From: Bacteroidales bacterium
Lineage (GTDB): Bacteria; Bacteroidota; Bacteroidia; Bacteroidales; UBA1556
Length of the DNA stretch: 64,000 bases
Assembly: GCA_027064095.1 (NCBI GenBank)
Contig: JAMOQI010000006.1
Coordinates: forward strand, 1 to 64,000
Direction: 5' to 3'
Shown here: in pieces, positions 38,107 to 48,670 of the stretch
How positions within the stretch are numbered: the first letter of the stretch is position 1
How the letters are laid out: each line of letters opens with the position of its first letter
Program-made: the position numbers and the translations under genes
Notes under the pieces: generated by a model
What the model was told of the DNA's origin: nothing
Seen by the model: the letters and a program-made list of their open reading frames with translations, nothing else
Databases searched by the model: none

Positions 38107-39309
38107 CTAATTTTCCCAATCTAAAAGTCGTTTTTCCCCTTCAAGTAATTTTATATCGCTAATATCCTGCGACACTTCCAGAGTACCTCTAAATTTACCT
38201 TTATTATCACGTATTGCAAAATACCTAATAAGTACAAAATGCTGACCCATAGGGATCCAGAAACTAGCATCATCTTTTTTACCGTTTCTGAAAGCATCGA
38301 CAATTTTCTCCACAACATGTACACTTTCAGGAGGATGACAATTCTGTACTTCACGCCCTATTATTGCTTTTGTTCTTGGAAAGATTCTATGTTTAGGAGT
38401 AGAAAAGTATTTTACCTTATCATTCTCGTCCACATAAGTAATATCTACAGGAAGGTGATTGAAAATCATAATTATTTGTTCCGGGCTCATGCTTCCAGTA
38501 TCAAGATTAACTTCGCCATTATTCTCTAACATTGGTTCACGACTAGTATTCTGCTCGATATTTTGAATTTGAATAAAAGGAAAGTCGAATTGAGAAATTT
38601 CGTGCTTTAATCTATCCATTTCTTTGTCAGGAATACTTAAAAGCATTTGTGGAAAAAGTATTTTTTCATCACGAAAACGTATAGCTTTTAAATCAAAATA
38701 TAACTTACTGGAAACAACATTAAATTGCTTTAAATCAAAACTATCAGCCTTAACAATCTCCGGTATCTGCTTAAGATACATCCTAATATCATCATGAATA
38801 GACCACATTACCTGAACACATTTATAACTATCCCAATACTTCTCAATTAAAGGAAACAACAAATTCTCTTTAATAGTGAAATAATTGACATAAGGCTTAA
38901 TAGATTTGATATAACCTTCAATTTGAAGTAATGCTTCTTTAGTTACTCCTTCTTTATTAATTATTTTTATAGGTTCTTTTAAGTCATTAAGTTTTTCTTC
39001 AAGAACGGTACTGCTTTGTTGCAGATAATCTAAAATATTACCAGCTACAGGCGCTGGTGTTTCAAAATTATTAAGAGCCTTGTAAAATAGATTAAGTAAT
39101 TTAGCAATATGTTTCTTCAAATCATTTATTGGATAACCTTTCTCAACTAAGATATGTACAATTTCTATCACATCTGATGGCATAATGGATTCTATGGTAT
39201 CCATATTTTCTTTTACATAAGCTGCTGGCTTATTTTTATTGATAATAACTTCAGAGAGTTCTAAAAGCTTTTCAATCTTTTTAGAATTATGATTTGTAAA
39301 TTGTGACAT
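38107..39309 (-). CDS. DUF438/hemerythrin-like protein with C-terminal PAS domain
   Basis: NYFTIKENLLFPLIEKYWDSYKCVQVMWSIHDDIR; FRDEKILFPQML; PAS region DITYVDENDKVKYFS...RTKAIIGREVQNCHPPESVHVVEKI. Confidence 0.85.
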   Translation of the reverse strand: MSQFTNHNSKKIEKLLELSEVIINKNKPAAYVKENMDTIESIMPSDVIEIVHILVEKGYPINDLKKHIAKLLNLFYKALNNFETPAPVAGNILDYLQQSSTVLEEKLNDLKEPIKIINKEGVTKEALLQIEGYIKSIKPYVNYFTIKENLLFPLIEKYWDSYKCVQVMWSIHDDIRMYLKQIPEIVKADSFDLKQFNVVSSKLYFDLKAIRFRDEKILFPQMLLSIPDKEMDRLKHEISQFDFPFIQIQNIEQNTSREPMLENNGEVNLDTGSMSPEQIIMIFNHLPVDITYVDENDKVKYFSTPKHRIFPRTKAIIGREVQNCHPPESVHVVEKIVDAFRNGKKDDASFWIPMGQHFVLIRYFAIRDNKGKFRGTLEVSQDISDIKLLEGEKRLLDWEN

Positions 39310-39370
39310 TATGTAGAACTTTAATAATTATGTATACAATTAAATAATGCTTAAAACATTATAATGACCT

Positions 39371-40150
39371 TTAAATAAAAGATTTTATAATTCTAAGCTT
39401 ATGAGTGTATTTTCGTGTGTCAATATTGAAAATACCTTGATGATCGATAGCATCTATTCTAACTTTCCCGGAAGCATGCAGAATTTTATTATCGCCAAGC
39501 AAGATACCGACATGAATAATATTACCGTCATTATTATCAAAGAATGCCAAATCTCCTACTTTAGCATCAGTGATAAAATTGACAGTCTCGCCTTGGCTTG
39601 CTTGCATAGATGCATCACGAGCAAGACTAATACCACTGACTTTATAAACCATTTGAGTTAAACCAGAACAATCAATGCCAAAAGGATTTTTCCCGCCCCA
39701 AAGATATGGGGCATTAATAAATGTCATTGCATTTTCAATAATGATTTTCCTCTTTGGCTTTAAATTAGAAGGAACAGAACTACCTTCGTAAATATACTCA
39801 TTTTCAGCAATTCTAAAAGTATTCTGCCTTAAATCAGGTAAATGACTTCCCATCAAGAGAGGAATCATTTGTTTACTTTTTTTCAAAGCAACAACCTGCA
39901 CTAAATCAGTAGAATAAAAAATTGGAGAACTGCTAATTCTGTTCATTTCTTCATCATCGATAATAGTAAACTGTTTGGGGTCAACCCAGCCTTGATAATG
40001 GTCATAACTTACTTTTATATAAGCCCAATTGGTACTTTGTTCCAACACTTCTATTGTTTCTCCAAACATTATTTGCGAAACCATTTCTGACCTATCATCA
40101 GATGCAGCCCTTAAAGGCATAATACTTACCGTACAAATTGCAAAAGCCAT
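39371..40150 (-). CDS. NlpC/P60 (C40) cell-wall peptidase with SH3-like domains
   Basis: APYLWGGKNPFGIDCSGLTQMVYK, GDLAFFDNNDGNIIHVGILLGDNKILHASG. Confidence 0.92.
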   Translation of the reverse strand: MAFAICTVSIMPLRAASDDRSEMVSQIMFGETIEVLEQSTNWAYIKVSYDHYQGWVDPKQFTIIDDEEMNRISSSPIFYSTDLVQVVALKKSKQMIPLLMGSHLPDLRQNTFRIAENEYIYEGSSVPSNLKPKRKIIIENAMTFINAPYLWGGKNPFGIDCSGLTQMVYKVSGISLARDASMQASQGETVNFITDAKVGDLAFFDNNDGNIIHVGILLGDNKILHASGKVRIDAIDHQGIFNIDTRKYTHKLRIIKSFI

Positions 40151-40276
40151 ATTCTTGTTTTAAACTTCAAAAATACATTTTTTTTAAAACCATTATACAA
40201 TAAACATTATTACCAATTTATTACTTTAATTCAACCGGCAAAAGCATCTTTTTAATATTTAAAAAAAATAAATCCT

Positions 40277-40300
40277 GTAGATATCATTTTAGATATCTAC
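40277..40300. repeat. Perfect 9-bp-stem hairpin
   Basis: GTAGATATC-ATTTTA-GATATCTAC. Confidence 0.6.
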
Positions 40301-40630
40301 CGGTTAAAATTGTCTCAACCTGCATTATAATTTTTTGATTTATAATTTAAAAACACAAAATTATTAAGAATAACAACGTTTAACGGAAAATATTTTCCTC
40401 TTAATTTAAATTTTATTAAAATTATCTTTACACATAAGCTTTATTGCTAAAGCCCATAAATATAATAAGATATCTTCCTATTTCGGCACCATATAATAAA
40501 GCCAATTTTATGACTTATACGAATATAATTAAGTAATTCCATATTTTAAAAAAAATAATTAATCTCAAATTTTGTATATTTGCAATTATAGATAATCTTA
40601 CAACTAATTGTAACTAAATATAAGTTCATC

Positions 40631-41029
40631 ATGCAAGGTAAAAAAACGTATCAGGAGAAATTATTCACAACAATACAACTTTCAAAAAGAATTCCTTCTA
40701 ATAATTATTATCGTAGGATGAAAAGATTAATAGATTTTAGTTTTATCTACAAAAAGACTGAATCCTTATATGGTAAGAAAGGAAAAGAATCAATCGACCC
40801 AGTTGTTTTTTTTAAACTATGTTTAATAAAAAAAATAGAGAATATTTCCAGCGATAGAAAATTAATTGCTTTATGTAGACTACGCTTAGACTTATTATAT
40901 TTTTTAGATTATAATCTCGACGAAAAATTGCCTGCTGCTACAACCATCAGCCACACTAGAAGAAACTACCCTGAGGAATTATACAATTCTATATGTGAAG
41001 AAATAGAGTTAAAAAGAAAAGACATATAG
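40631..41029 (+). mobile_element. Remnant of an IS1182-like transposase (N-terminal DUF772-like region only)
   Basis: YRRMKRLIDFSFIYKKTESLYGKKGKESIDPVVFFKLCLIKKIENISSDRKLIALCRLRLDLLYFLDY...LPAATTISHTRR; ends at 132 aa with no catalytic region downstream. Confidence 0.75.
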
Positions 41030-41099
41030 ATTATTCGCCAAAATTTTATTCTTAGAATAAGGCTTTTACAAATTATTCTAATCTATCTATCACTTATAA

Positions 41100-41858
41100 T
41101 TATATCATCTCAAAATCATCTTTTTGCACCCAGCCTTCACTACCATTAGCAATCTTAATTTTTTCCCAAGTAGAAGTATTTTCCAACAGCTGCACCTTAG
41201 ACCCTTGATGTAAAATAAACAAAGTACTACTTCCTTCATCCGGAGCACTTTTAACATTTACTGTTGGGGTAAAAATAATTGCAGTATTATGAGTAGTCTT
41301 TAATTTATAACTATTATAGCCAATCAATCCACTTAAAATACTTAAAACCATAAATATAATTGAAAAAACGAAAGCTGTTTTCTTAGCACTAATACTTTTA
41401 GCTACAAAGAAAATAATCAAAAATAGTAAAAACACTATGTATACTCCAATGTTCACAATTGTCCATTGTTTTTCATTAAGAGAATAAACAAGTTTTTTCC
41501 ACCATGTTTTAAGAAAGAATTCCGGCACCGGCTCTATCCTATCAGCAATTTTGGTATTAGCAATTTTAAGATTGTAATTTATATCTTCGTTATTTGGTTC
41601 TAACTTTTTAGCTTTCTCATAATAATATATAGCCTTAGGCACATCATCGAGCTTAAACCAAGCATTACCAAGATTATAATATATTGCTGCCGATTCCACA
41701 TTATTTTTAATCATAGAATCACATAGTGATATTGTCATTTCATAATCACCTTTTGCATAATAATCATTAGCTGTATCAAATAATGTTTTTGCAGAATCTG
41801 CTAACATTATCAAAGGGATAAAAACTATTATCACAAAAATTCCATATACTTTTTTCAT
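41100..41858 (-). CDS. batE: BatE-like TPR and SH3-domain protein
   Basis: TPRs followed by TM helices and SH3 tail (NVKSAPDEGSSTLFILHQGSKVQLLE); last gene of the Bat operon. Confidence 0.85.
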   Translation of the reverse strand: MKKVYGIFVIIVFIPLIMLADSAKTLFDTANDYYAKGDYEMTISLCDSMIKNNVESAAIYYNLGNAWFKLDDVPKAIYYYEKAKKLEPNNEDINYNLKIANTKIADRIEPVPEFFLKTWWKKLVYSLNEKQWTIVNIGVYIVFLLFLIIFFVAKSISAKKTAFVFSIIFMVLSILSGLIGYNSYKLKTTHNTAIIFTPTVNVKSAPDEGSSTLFILHQGSKVQLLENTSTWEKIKIANGSEGWVQKDDFEMI

Positions 41859-41975
41859 ATTCCTAAAGTTTTTCATCTAAAAAATATCAGACACTTTGCT
41901 TATAAATATTCTATTTAACTTTTTAACTTTTTAATCTTAACAATTGATTCTTAATAAATTAGATATTACTAATTT

Positions 41976-43805
41976 CTATTTTAATGTTTTCTCAATTTTA
42001 CTGATAATATTAATAGAACGATTATAAAGATTATTCAAATCACTTTGTTCCTGCGATGGAGAATATCTTGCATATTCGCAAGTCTCTAAAATACTCTTTA
42101 CTTCATTAATATCATTTTCATCAACACCTTGAGAAGCCAATTTTTCATTAATCAAATCTATGCTAAGTTCAGCCATACTTAAATTAAACTTATCGGAAAT
42201 ATAACCCCATATTGCCTTTGAAGTTTCCTCATAAAAACTTGCTGTATCATTTGATTTCAAATAATTATGAGCATTTTTCAGCCTTTTCTTAGCCGCTTTA
42301 GTAGCTTTCTTAAGTCGCATATGACTAACATTTGCCTTTTTTATTTCGCGCTTACGCAAGAAAACAATAACAAATATTGCTAATAAAGGAGATAAAATTA
42401 AGCTTAAAATATGTCCAATGGAGTTAAAACTATGTGCTCCAAGTTCATCCAACTCCCCCATATTAAGCATAATATGTCTAATATCTTTTCCAACATATTT
42501 TACTTCATCTCTATTTACAGCAGCTCCTGAAGTCACAGCATAACTCTCGCCATCACTTGGCAATACATGTATTTTAAATTCTGGTGATGTACAGCTTTCG
42601 TAATGTTCGGTCTGAGGGTTAAAATAGGAAAAACTAATCTTTGGAATTTTGAAATCTCCAGGATTTCTAGGAATTATTAAATATTCATAGGTTTTGCTAC
42701 CAGTAACTCCATTAGCTGTATTCTTACTATTCTTACTGATTTTTGGATCGTAAACTTCAAAATCAGGAGGAAAATTAAATTTTGGAGACTCTAAAAGGTC
42801 AACATTTCCTTTACCCATAATTTTTACTTTTAGGTTAAAGGCATCATTTGCTTTTAGTTCAGTCTTATCAACACTAGCATCCATAGTAAAATTCCCCACT
42901 ACTCCGCTAAAGTTTTTTGGTTTTGGTGTTGGTAAGCTTTTAACATTAATATTCACAACAGGTGAATTTAAGCTAAGATTTTTATTATCATAATATTGCA
43001 CTATATTACCATACATCATTTGCTCAAACCTATCTCTAGCCTTACGTCTTTTAATAATTTGAATCGCTACATCCAATTTGAATGACCCTAACTGCAATTT
43101 TCCACTTTTCTGAGGAAACAATATAACTTTCTGTAATACCACAACATTATATGATTGGCCATTTACAACTTCTTTGCTTAATTTTAAATCTCCAATATCA
43201 ATATCTTCTTTCCAAAAGCCCGTATAAGAAGGTTCTTTAAAATCGGTAATATTACTCACATTCTCTTTAGAATACAATTTCTGTGTAAGCAATATTGGTT
43301 CTCCAACATAAGCGTTCCTATGATTAACAATAGAGCGAACAAAAACAAGGCCATCAGGATTGAATTCCGGATTGGATATACTCTGTCCACTATTTGAAGT
43401 ATTACTTTGTACACTTTTTACAACTTCAATTGCAAGTGGAGCAGATTTATAAATCTTAGATTTATATTTAAATGTTGCTACAGGCAATTTAAAAGAGCCT
43501 ATTTTTGTGGCGCTAAGATAGTAAGTATAAGATTTTTTTGTAGAACGACTTGTTCTACCATTAATTATTTGCATACTTGTTGAAGTACTTTGACTTGGAC
43601 CTCCAAGTAATTTAAAATCACCAAAATCAGGACTGATAAATTCTCCATCTTGATTGACACTATAGGTAATCCTAAACTGACCTCCCTGCTCAACTTTGGA
43701 AGGAGCATTTACGGTAAATTGGACATCCTGAGATTTAGCACTAATTGTAAAAATTAAAGCTAAAAGGAATATCCAAATTGCTATATTATTTCTTATCTTT
43801 CTCAT
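41976..43805 (-). CDS. batD: BatD family protein
   Basis: FTVNAPSKVEQGGQFRITYSVN; long periplasmic Ig-like protein with C-terminal TM, correct operon position. Confidence 0.9.
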   Translation of the reverse strand: MRKIRNNIAIWIFLLALIFTISAKSQDVQFTVNAPSKVEQGGQFRITYSVNQDGEFISPDFGDFKLLGGPSQSTSTSMQIINGRTSRSTKKSYTYYLSATKIGSFKLPVATFKYKSKIYKSAPLAIEVVKSVQSNTSNSGQSISNPEFNPDGLVFVRSIVNHRNAYVGEPILLTQKLYSKENVSNITDFKEPSYTGFWKEDIDIGDLKLSKEVVNGQSYNVVVLQKVILFPQKSGKLQLGSFKLDVAIQIIKRRKARDRFEQMMYGNIVQYYDNKNLSLNSPVVNINVKSLPTPKPKNFSGVVGNFTMDASVDKTELKANDAFNLKVKIMGKGNVDLLESPKFNFPPDFEVYDPKISKNSKNTANGVTGSKTYEYLIIPRNPGDFKIPKISFSYFNPQTEHYESCTSPEFKIHVLPSDGESYAVTSGAAVNRDEVKYVGKDIRHIMLNMGELDELGAHSFNSIGHILSLILSPLLAIFVIVFLRKREIKKANVSHMRLKKATKAAKKRLKNAHNYLKSNDTASFYEETSKAIWGYISDKFNLSMAELSIDLINEKLASQGVDENDINEVKSILETCEYARYSPSQEQSDLNNLYNRSINIISKIEKTLK

Positions 43806-43806
43806 A

Positions 43807-44661
43807 TTACCAATCTTTCTCTACCTTAACTGAACTAACTTTCACTTTGCGTTTATCAACTTTATCTTTTGTCTCTTTCTCTTTTTCAGCAATAGCTCTC
43901 AATATCCGTTCAGCATCCTTCATATCTACTTTCTTTTGTTCCTTTTCCTGTTGAGCTTGTTGCTGTTTATCTTTATCGCCATTTTGCCTTTGCTGTTCTT
44001 CATTTTGTTTATCCTGATTTTGCTTATCTTGATTTTTTTTATCCTGATTTTGCTTATCCTGATTTTGTTTATCTTGATTTTGTTTATCTTGATTTTGTTT
44101 ATCCTGATTTTGCTTATCTTGATTTTGTTTATCTTGATTTTGTTTATCCTTGTTCTTTTTATCCTTGTTCTGTTTATCCTTGTTCTTTTTATCTTGATTT
44201 TGCTGCTTTTGTTTAAGCTTCATAGCATAAATAAGATTATATCTAGTTTCATTATCATTTGGATTAATCTTTAATGCATTTTTATAAGCTTCTATACTTC
44301 CGTCAATATCTTTTTCGAGTAATTTACTATTTCCCAAATTATGATAAACATGAGATTTGATATTATCATTAGGCGCTTTTGCAATTAAAGACTCATAAGA
44401 AGCAGCAGCTTCTTTATATCTTTTTTGCTTAAATAAATTATTAGCAAGATTGTATTTAGCTTTAAAATAGTCATCATTTTCGATAAGTGCCAGTTGATAT
44501 TTTTCTTCAGAAGTTTTAAAATCACCTTTTTTATAGGCTTTATTTCCTTCCCTCGTTAATTTAATAGATTTGCGGCTAATATCAGTTTGTGAATAACCAA
44601 CATTAACAGATAAGTCCATAAGACCTAAGATTATAACTAAATACACTAATATTTTTTTCAT
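43807..44661 (-). CDS. batC: BatC-like TPR protein with Q/N/D/K-rich repeat tail
   Basis: TPRs plus (NQDKQ)n tract; operon position. Confidence 0.85.
   Translation of the reverse strand: MKKILVYLVIILGLMDLSVNVGYSQTDISRKSIKLTREGNKAYKKGDFKTSEEKYQLALIENDDYFKAKYNLANNLFKQKRYKEAAASYESLIAKAPNDNIKSHVYHNLGNSKLLEKDIDGSIEAYKNALKINPNDNETRYNLIYAMKLKQKQQNQDKKNKDKQNKDKKNKDKQNQDKQNQDKQNQDKQNQDKQNQDKQNQDKQNQDKKNQDKQNQDKQNEEQQRQNGDKDKQQQAQQEKEQKKVDMKDAERILRAIAEKEKETKDKVDKRKVKVSSVKVEKDW
44004..44205 (-). repeat. 15-bp in-frame coding minisatellite in batC
   Basis: Repeated ttatcNtgattttg-type units encoding NQDKQ. Confidence 0.85.
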
Positions 44662-44675
44662 ATCATTAATATTAT

Positions 44676-45731
44676 TTAATTATTTCTGTTATTAAATAAA
44701 TCAAAACGCTTATTAATTGATTTTCTCTCACCTAGAAGCAATTCAAGGATAAGGAATAATATAGCGATAGCAGTAAAAATTTGAAAACGGCTTTCATAGT
44801 CCTTGAAAGTTTGTGTTTCAATTTCTGTCTTATTCATCTTATTAATTTCTCCTAGAATAACTTTCAGACCGGCATTATTATTACTAGCACGCACATACTT
44901 TCCGTCAGCATTTTCGGCAATACTTCTTAATAAACTTTCATTAAAACGAGAAATAACTGTATGACCTTCTCTGTCTTTTTTATAACCTATTCTTACATCA
45001 TTTCTAAAAATAGGTATTGGAGCACCTTTCACTGTGCCCATTCCAATGGTATAAATCTTTATTCCCTCTTCTGCAGCTTTTTTAGCCTGTTCCAACGCAC
45101 CATCTTCATGGTCTTCGCCATCGGTAATTATAATAATTGCTTTATTCCTATCAGAATTCTTATCTTCAGAATTTTCAAAAGTTGTCCTTGCCATTTCTAT
45201 AGCCGAAGATATACTAGTTCCTTGAGTACTAATAAAATCAGTACTTACTGAAGATAGAAACATTTTTGCAGCACTATAATCTGTTGTAATAGGCAATTGT
45301 GTATATGCTTTTCCAGCAAATACAATAATTCCTATTCTATCTCCTTCTAACTTATCAACAAGCTTTGATATTTCTCTTTTAGCTCTTGAGAGTCTACTAG
45401 GTTTGATATCTTCTGCCAACATAGAATTAGATATATCAACAGCAATAATCATATCAATCCCCTTGCGCTGCACCTTCTCTAATTTCGAGCCAATCTGAGG
45501 ATTTGAAATTGCTACAAATAAACTACTAATGGCAATAATTATCAATAAGAATTTCCAATTCTTTAAACGATAACTCACCCTTGGTATAAGTCTTGTAACA
45601 AGTGCTTTATCCCCAAAAGATAACCAATTTTTCTTTTGCAAACGAATAATAACAATCCATGCTATCCATAAGAATGGGACTATTATTAATCCATACAAAT
45701 ATTCTGGGTGTTCAAATCTAAAAATATCCAT
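44676..45731 (-). CDS. batB: BatB VWA-domain membrane protein
   Basis: DMIIAVDISNSM MIDAS motif, TTDYSAAKMFL, ITDGEDHEDGA. Confidence 0.88.
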   Translation of the reverse strand: MDIFRFEHPEYLYGLIIVPFLWIAWIVIIRLQKKNWLSFGDKALVTRLIPRVSYRLKNWKFLLIIIAISSLFVAISNPQIGSKLEKVQRKGIDMIIAVDISNSMLAEDIKPSRLSRAKREISKLVDKLEGDRIGIIVFAGKAYTQLPITTDYSAAKMFLSSVSTDFISTQGTSISSAIEMARTTFENSEDKNSDRNKAIIIITDGEDHEDGALEQAKKAAEEGIKIYTIGMGTVKGAPIPIFRNDVRIGYKKDREGHTVISRFNESLLRSIAENADGKYVRASNNNAGLKVILGEINKMNKTEIETQTFKDYESRFQIFTAIAILFLILELLLGERKSINKRFDLFNNRNN

Positions 45732-45738
45732 AATGCAA

Positions 45739-46743
45739 TTAAGGTTTTATTCTAAATATACTCAAACGCAAAGCTACTTCAATGAGTAAAATTAACAATG
45801 CAGCAATTGCAAAATATAAAAACTCTTCGGACTTATTCATAAAAATATTCACATCTATCTTAGATTTCTCTAGCTTATCAATTTCTTGATATACAGCCTT
45901 TAAGCTATTATTACTAGTAGCTCTAAAATACTTACCATCTGTTGCTTTGGCAACTTTCTTAAGAATATCCTCATCAATCTTTACCGGTACATTCATGATT
46001 TGTTCACCAAAGGCTGTTTGCACAGGCATTGGGGCTGTTCCTTTGCTACCAACTCCGATAGTATAAATCCTTATTCCATAATTTTTTGCTATCTGCGCAG
46101 CAGAAAGCGGATCAATACTACCACTATTCTGCACGCCATCAGTAAGTAGTATAATCACTCTACTAATAGCTTTGCTATCTTTAATTCTATTTATAGCTGT
46201 TGCCAATCCATCGCCAATTGCAGTACCATCTTCTATCATCCCACTCTTTATAGGCTTAAATAGGTTTTTCAACACATTATGATCGGTTGTCAATGGACAT
46301 TGTGTAAATGCCTCACCACTAAAAATTACTAAGCCTATCCTATCGTTCTTTCTACCATTAATAAATTCCTTGGCAACATCCTTAGCTGCCTCTAACCTAT
46401 CTGGTTTTAAATCTCTTGCACGCATACTACCAGACACATCTAACGCCATAATAATATCAATGCCTTCCACATTCACTTTGCGTTGACTACTATGAATTTG
46501 TGGCCTTGCCATTACTAAAATAAGTAAAGATAAGACTATCATTCTCAATACAAAAGGCAAATGTCGCAATCTTGTCCTTAGGTTTGGCTTTAAGTCTTTA
46601 GCCCATACCAAAGAAGGAATGCTTAAAGAAGCTGTTTGCTTTTTGTTCTTTAATATGTAGAAAACTATCAATAAAGGAATTGCAATAAATAGCAATAACC
46701 AATATGGATACCCAAATGTTATTTTATCTAAATAGGAAATCAT
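45739..46743 (-). CDS. batA: BatA VWA-domain membrane protein
   Basis: DIIMALDVSGSMRARDLKPDRLEAAK, LLTDGVQNSGSIDP. Confidence 0.9.
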   Translation of the reverse strand: MISYLDKITFGYPYWLLLFIAIPLLIVFYILKNKKQTASLSIPSLVWAKDLKPNLRTRLRHLPFVLRMIVLSLLILVMARPQIHSSQRKVNVEGIDIIMALDVSGSMRARDLKPDRLEAAKDVAKEFINGRKNDRIGLVIFSGEAFTQCPLTTDHNVLKNLFKPIKSGMIEDGTAIGDGLATAINRIKDSKAISRVIILLTDGVQNSGSIDPLSAAQIAKNYGIRIYTIGVGSKGTAPMPVQTAFGEQIMNVPVKIDEDILKKVAKATDGKYFRATSNNSLKAVYQEIDKLEKSKIDVNIFMNKSEEFLYFAIAALLILLIEVALRLSIFRIKP

Positions 46744-47705
46744 GGTTCAACCTCCTCTTTTTTATCATTAAGTTTTTCTATTGGCTTAGTTTTTTCCACA
46801 AAATTATAAGCCCACTTTAGAGCCTGGCTGTTTTGATCTGCTAATGGCTGTACTTTGGCAAATTTCACAAAATCAGACAACTCCAGCACTTTACTTGTCT
46901 CATTTACAAGTTCTTTTTCTAATTCGAGTTTACTAAGGTTAGCAATAATATCTTCAGTAATCATCTCCATTGCTCCAAACTTAAAACGATCTTCCATATA
47001 TGAACGTATAATTTCTGTAAGTTCTGAGTAAAACTCTTTTACAAATCCATTCTGCCATAATTTCTTATCACTTAATAAATCAAGATTCTTCTTTGCAATG
47101 ATATGTGGTGGAATTTTTGGTTTTTTAGGTAAACTAATAATAGGTTTATGGTTTTTAATTCTTTTATAAACATAAATACCCACAATAAGTAACACGATGA
47201 CTATCAATGCTATGATAATATAAGGGATTATCTCTTTAATACTAAAAGGCTCTTCGATAATAGGTTTGATATCTGTAATACCTTTTTTCATATCTACCTT
47301 TAAAGGAAAAACTCCCAATAGAAGTGCATTTGTATTTACAGAAGAATATACAGAATCATTAAGGACATTATATTTATACTCAAAAGGAGGAATAGCAAAA
47401 TAACCAGTATCAAAACTTGTTATTAAAATACTCATTGATATCTGTAGCCTACCATCACTTAAAACAGTAGTATCAGGCTCGCTAAAGCTCAACATATCAA
47501 CTTTATCTCCTATTTTATCTGTTATCATTGGTAAATATACAGTCTTAGCTTTGGGCTGTATCATCTGCAACCTAATATTAGTTTGAGCGCCAATAAGTAT
47601 CATATTGGTATCAAGGCTTGCCGAAACAGAGATATCCTGACTCCATAGCCTTGACGACGTAAGCATTAAAAGAAAAAGTGTTATGTATATTTTAAAATGT
47701 TTCAT
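46740..47705 (-). CDS. Bat-operon membrane protein (DUF4381-like)
   Basis: Signal peptide, Ig-like N-terminal half, TM IIIALIVIVLLIVGIYVYKRI; between DUF58 gene and batA. Confidence 0.65.
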   Translation of the reverse strand: MKHFKIYITLFLLMLTSSRLWSQDISVSASLDTNMILIGAQTNIRLQMIQPKAKTVYLPMITDKIGDKVDMLSFSEPDTTVLSDGRLQISMSILITSFDTGYFAIPPFEYKYNVLNDSVYSSVNTNALLLGVFPLKVDMKKGITDIKPIIEEPFSIKEIIPYIIIALIVIVLLIVGIYVYKRIKNHKPIISLPKKPKIPPHIIAKKNLDLLSDKKLWQNGFVKEFYSELTEIIRSYMEDRFKFGAMEMITEDIIANLSKLELEKELVNETSKVLELSDFVKFAKVQPLADQNSQALKWAYNFVEKTKPIEKLNDKKEEVEP

Positions 47706-47733
47706 TTAATAAAATATTTGAATATTTAATAAA

Positions 47734-48633
47734 TTAATAACGACTTTCACGCATTTTAAATAATTTAATCAATGGCTTTACATAATCCTGTCCTGTGAAT
47801 ATATTAATATTATCGACACCGGAATGACGGAATACATTTAGAGCATTTTTTTCATTTTCTGCATACCATCTAGCATAGGTTTTTTGGACCATTTCATCAG
47901 AAGAATCAATAAAGCTTTCATGACCTGTTTCTGCATCAACGACTTTTATCAAACCCATTTTAGGAATCTCTTTTTCTCTTAAATCATTAATTTTAATAGC
48001 AGCTATATCATGCTTACGATTAGCTATTTGCAAAGGTGATTTAAAATCAGAATAATTAAAATCGGAAAGAATAAAAGCAGTACATTTCTTTTTTATAGCA
48101 TTAGTTAAATATCGTAATGCCTCTTCGAGATTTGTACCTTTCTCCTCGGCTTTAAAATCTACCAATTCTCTTATAATTCTTAGAATATGAGACCTTCCTT
48201 TTGCCGGTGCAATAAATTTCTCAATTTTACTGCTAAAGAATATAACTCCAACTTTATCATTATTCTGAATTGCTGAAAAAGCTAATACAGAAGCGACTTC
48301 TGTTATTACCTCAGATTTAAAATTCGTCTGCGTTCCAAAAAGATTAGAAGCACTGACATCAATCAAAAGCATTACTGTCATTTCCCTCTCTTCCTCAAAA
48401 ACCTTTATAAATGGTTGATTGAATCTAGCAGTAACGTTCCAATCTATATTCCTAATATCATCACCAAATTGATATTCGCGAACTTCGCTAAAAGCCATTC
48501 CACGTCCCTTGAAAGCAGAGTGATAATGGCCTGAGAATATCTGATTTGACATTCTTCTGGTTTTTATTTCTATCTTCCTAACACGCTTTAATATATCTTT
48601 GGTTTCCAAAGCATTAAGTTTTTCGTTAAACAA
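47734..48633 (-). CDS. DUF58 domain protein
   Basis: GHYHSAFKGRGMAFSEVREYQFGDDIRNIDWNVTAR. Confidence 0.92.
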   Translation of the reverse strand: MFNEKLNALETKDILKRVRKIEIKTRRMSNQIFSGHYHSAFKGRGMAFSEVREYQFGDDIRNIDWNVTARFNQPFIKVFEEEREMTVMLLIDVSASNLFGTQTNFKSEVITEVASVLAFSAIQNNDKVGVIFFSSKIEKFIAPAKGRSHILRIIRELVDFKAEEKGTNLEEALRYLTNAIKKKCTAFILSDFNYSDFKSPLQIANRKHDIAAIKINDLREKEIPKMGLIKVVDAETGHESFIDSSDEMVQKTYARWYAENEKNALNVFRHSGVDNINIFTGQDYVKPLIKLFKMRESRY

Positions 48634-48670
48634 TATAATTATTTATTCCAATGATTAAAAGAAATATTGT

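Noticed and set aside
43936-44274. 112-aa plus-strand ORF rich in L/I/F
   Set aside because: Antisense translation of the batC 15-bp minisatellite; low-complexity artefact, not a membrane protein.
44961-45251. Plus-strand ORF 44961..45251 within the Bat operon
   Set aside because: Antisense to batB; no domain or ribosome-binding context.
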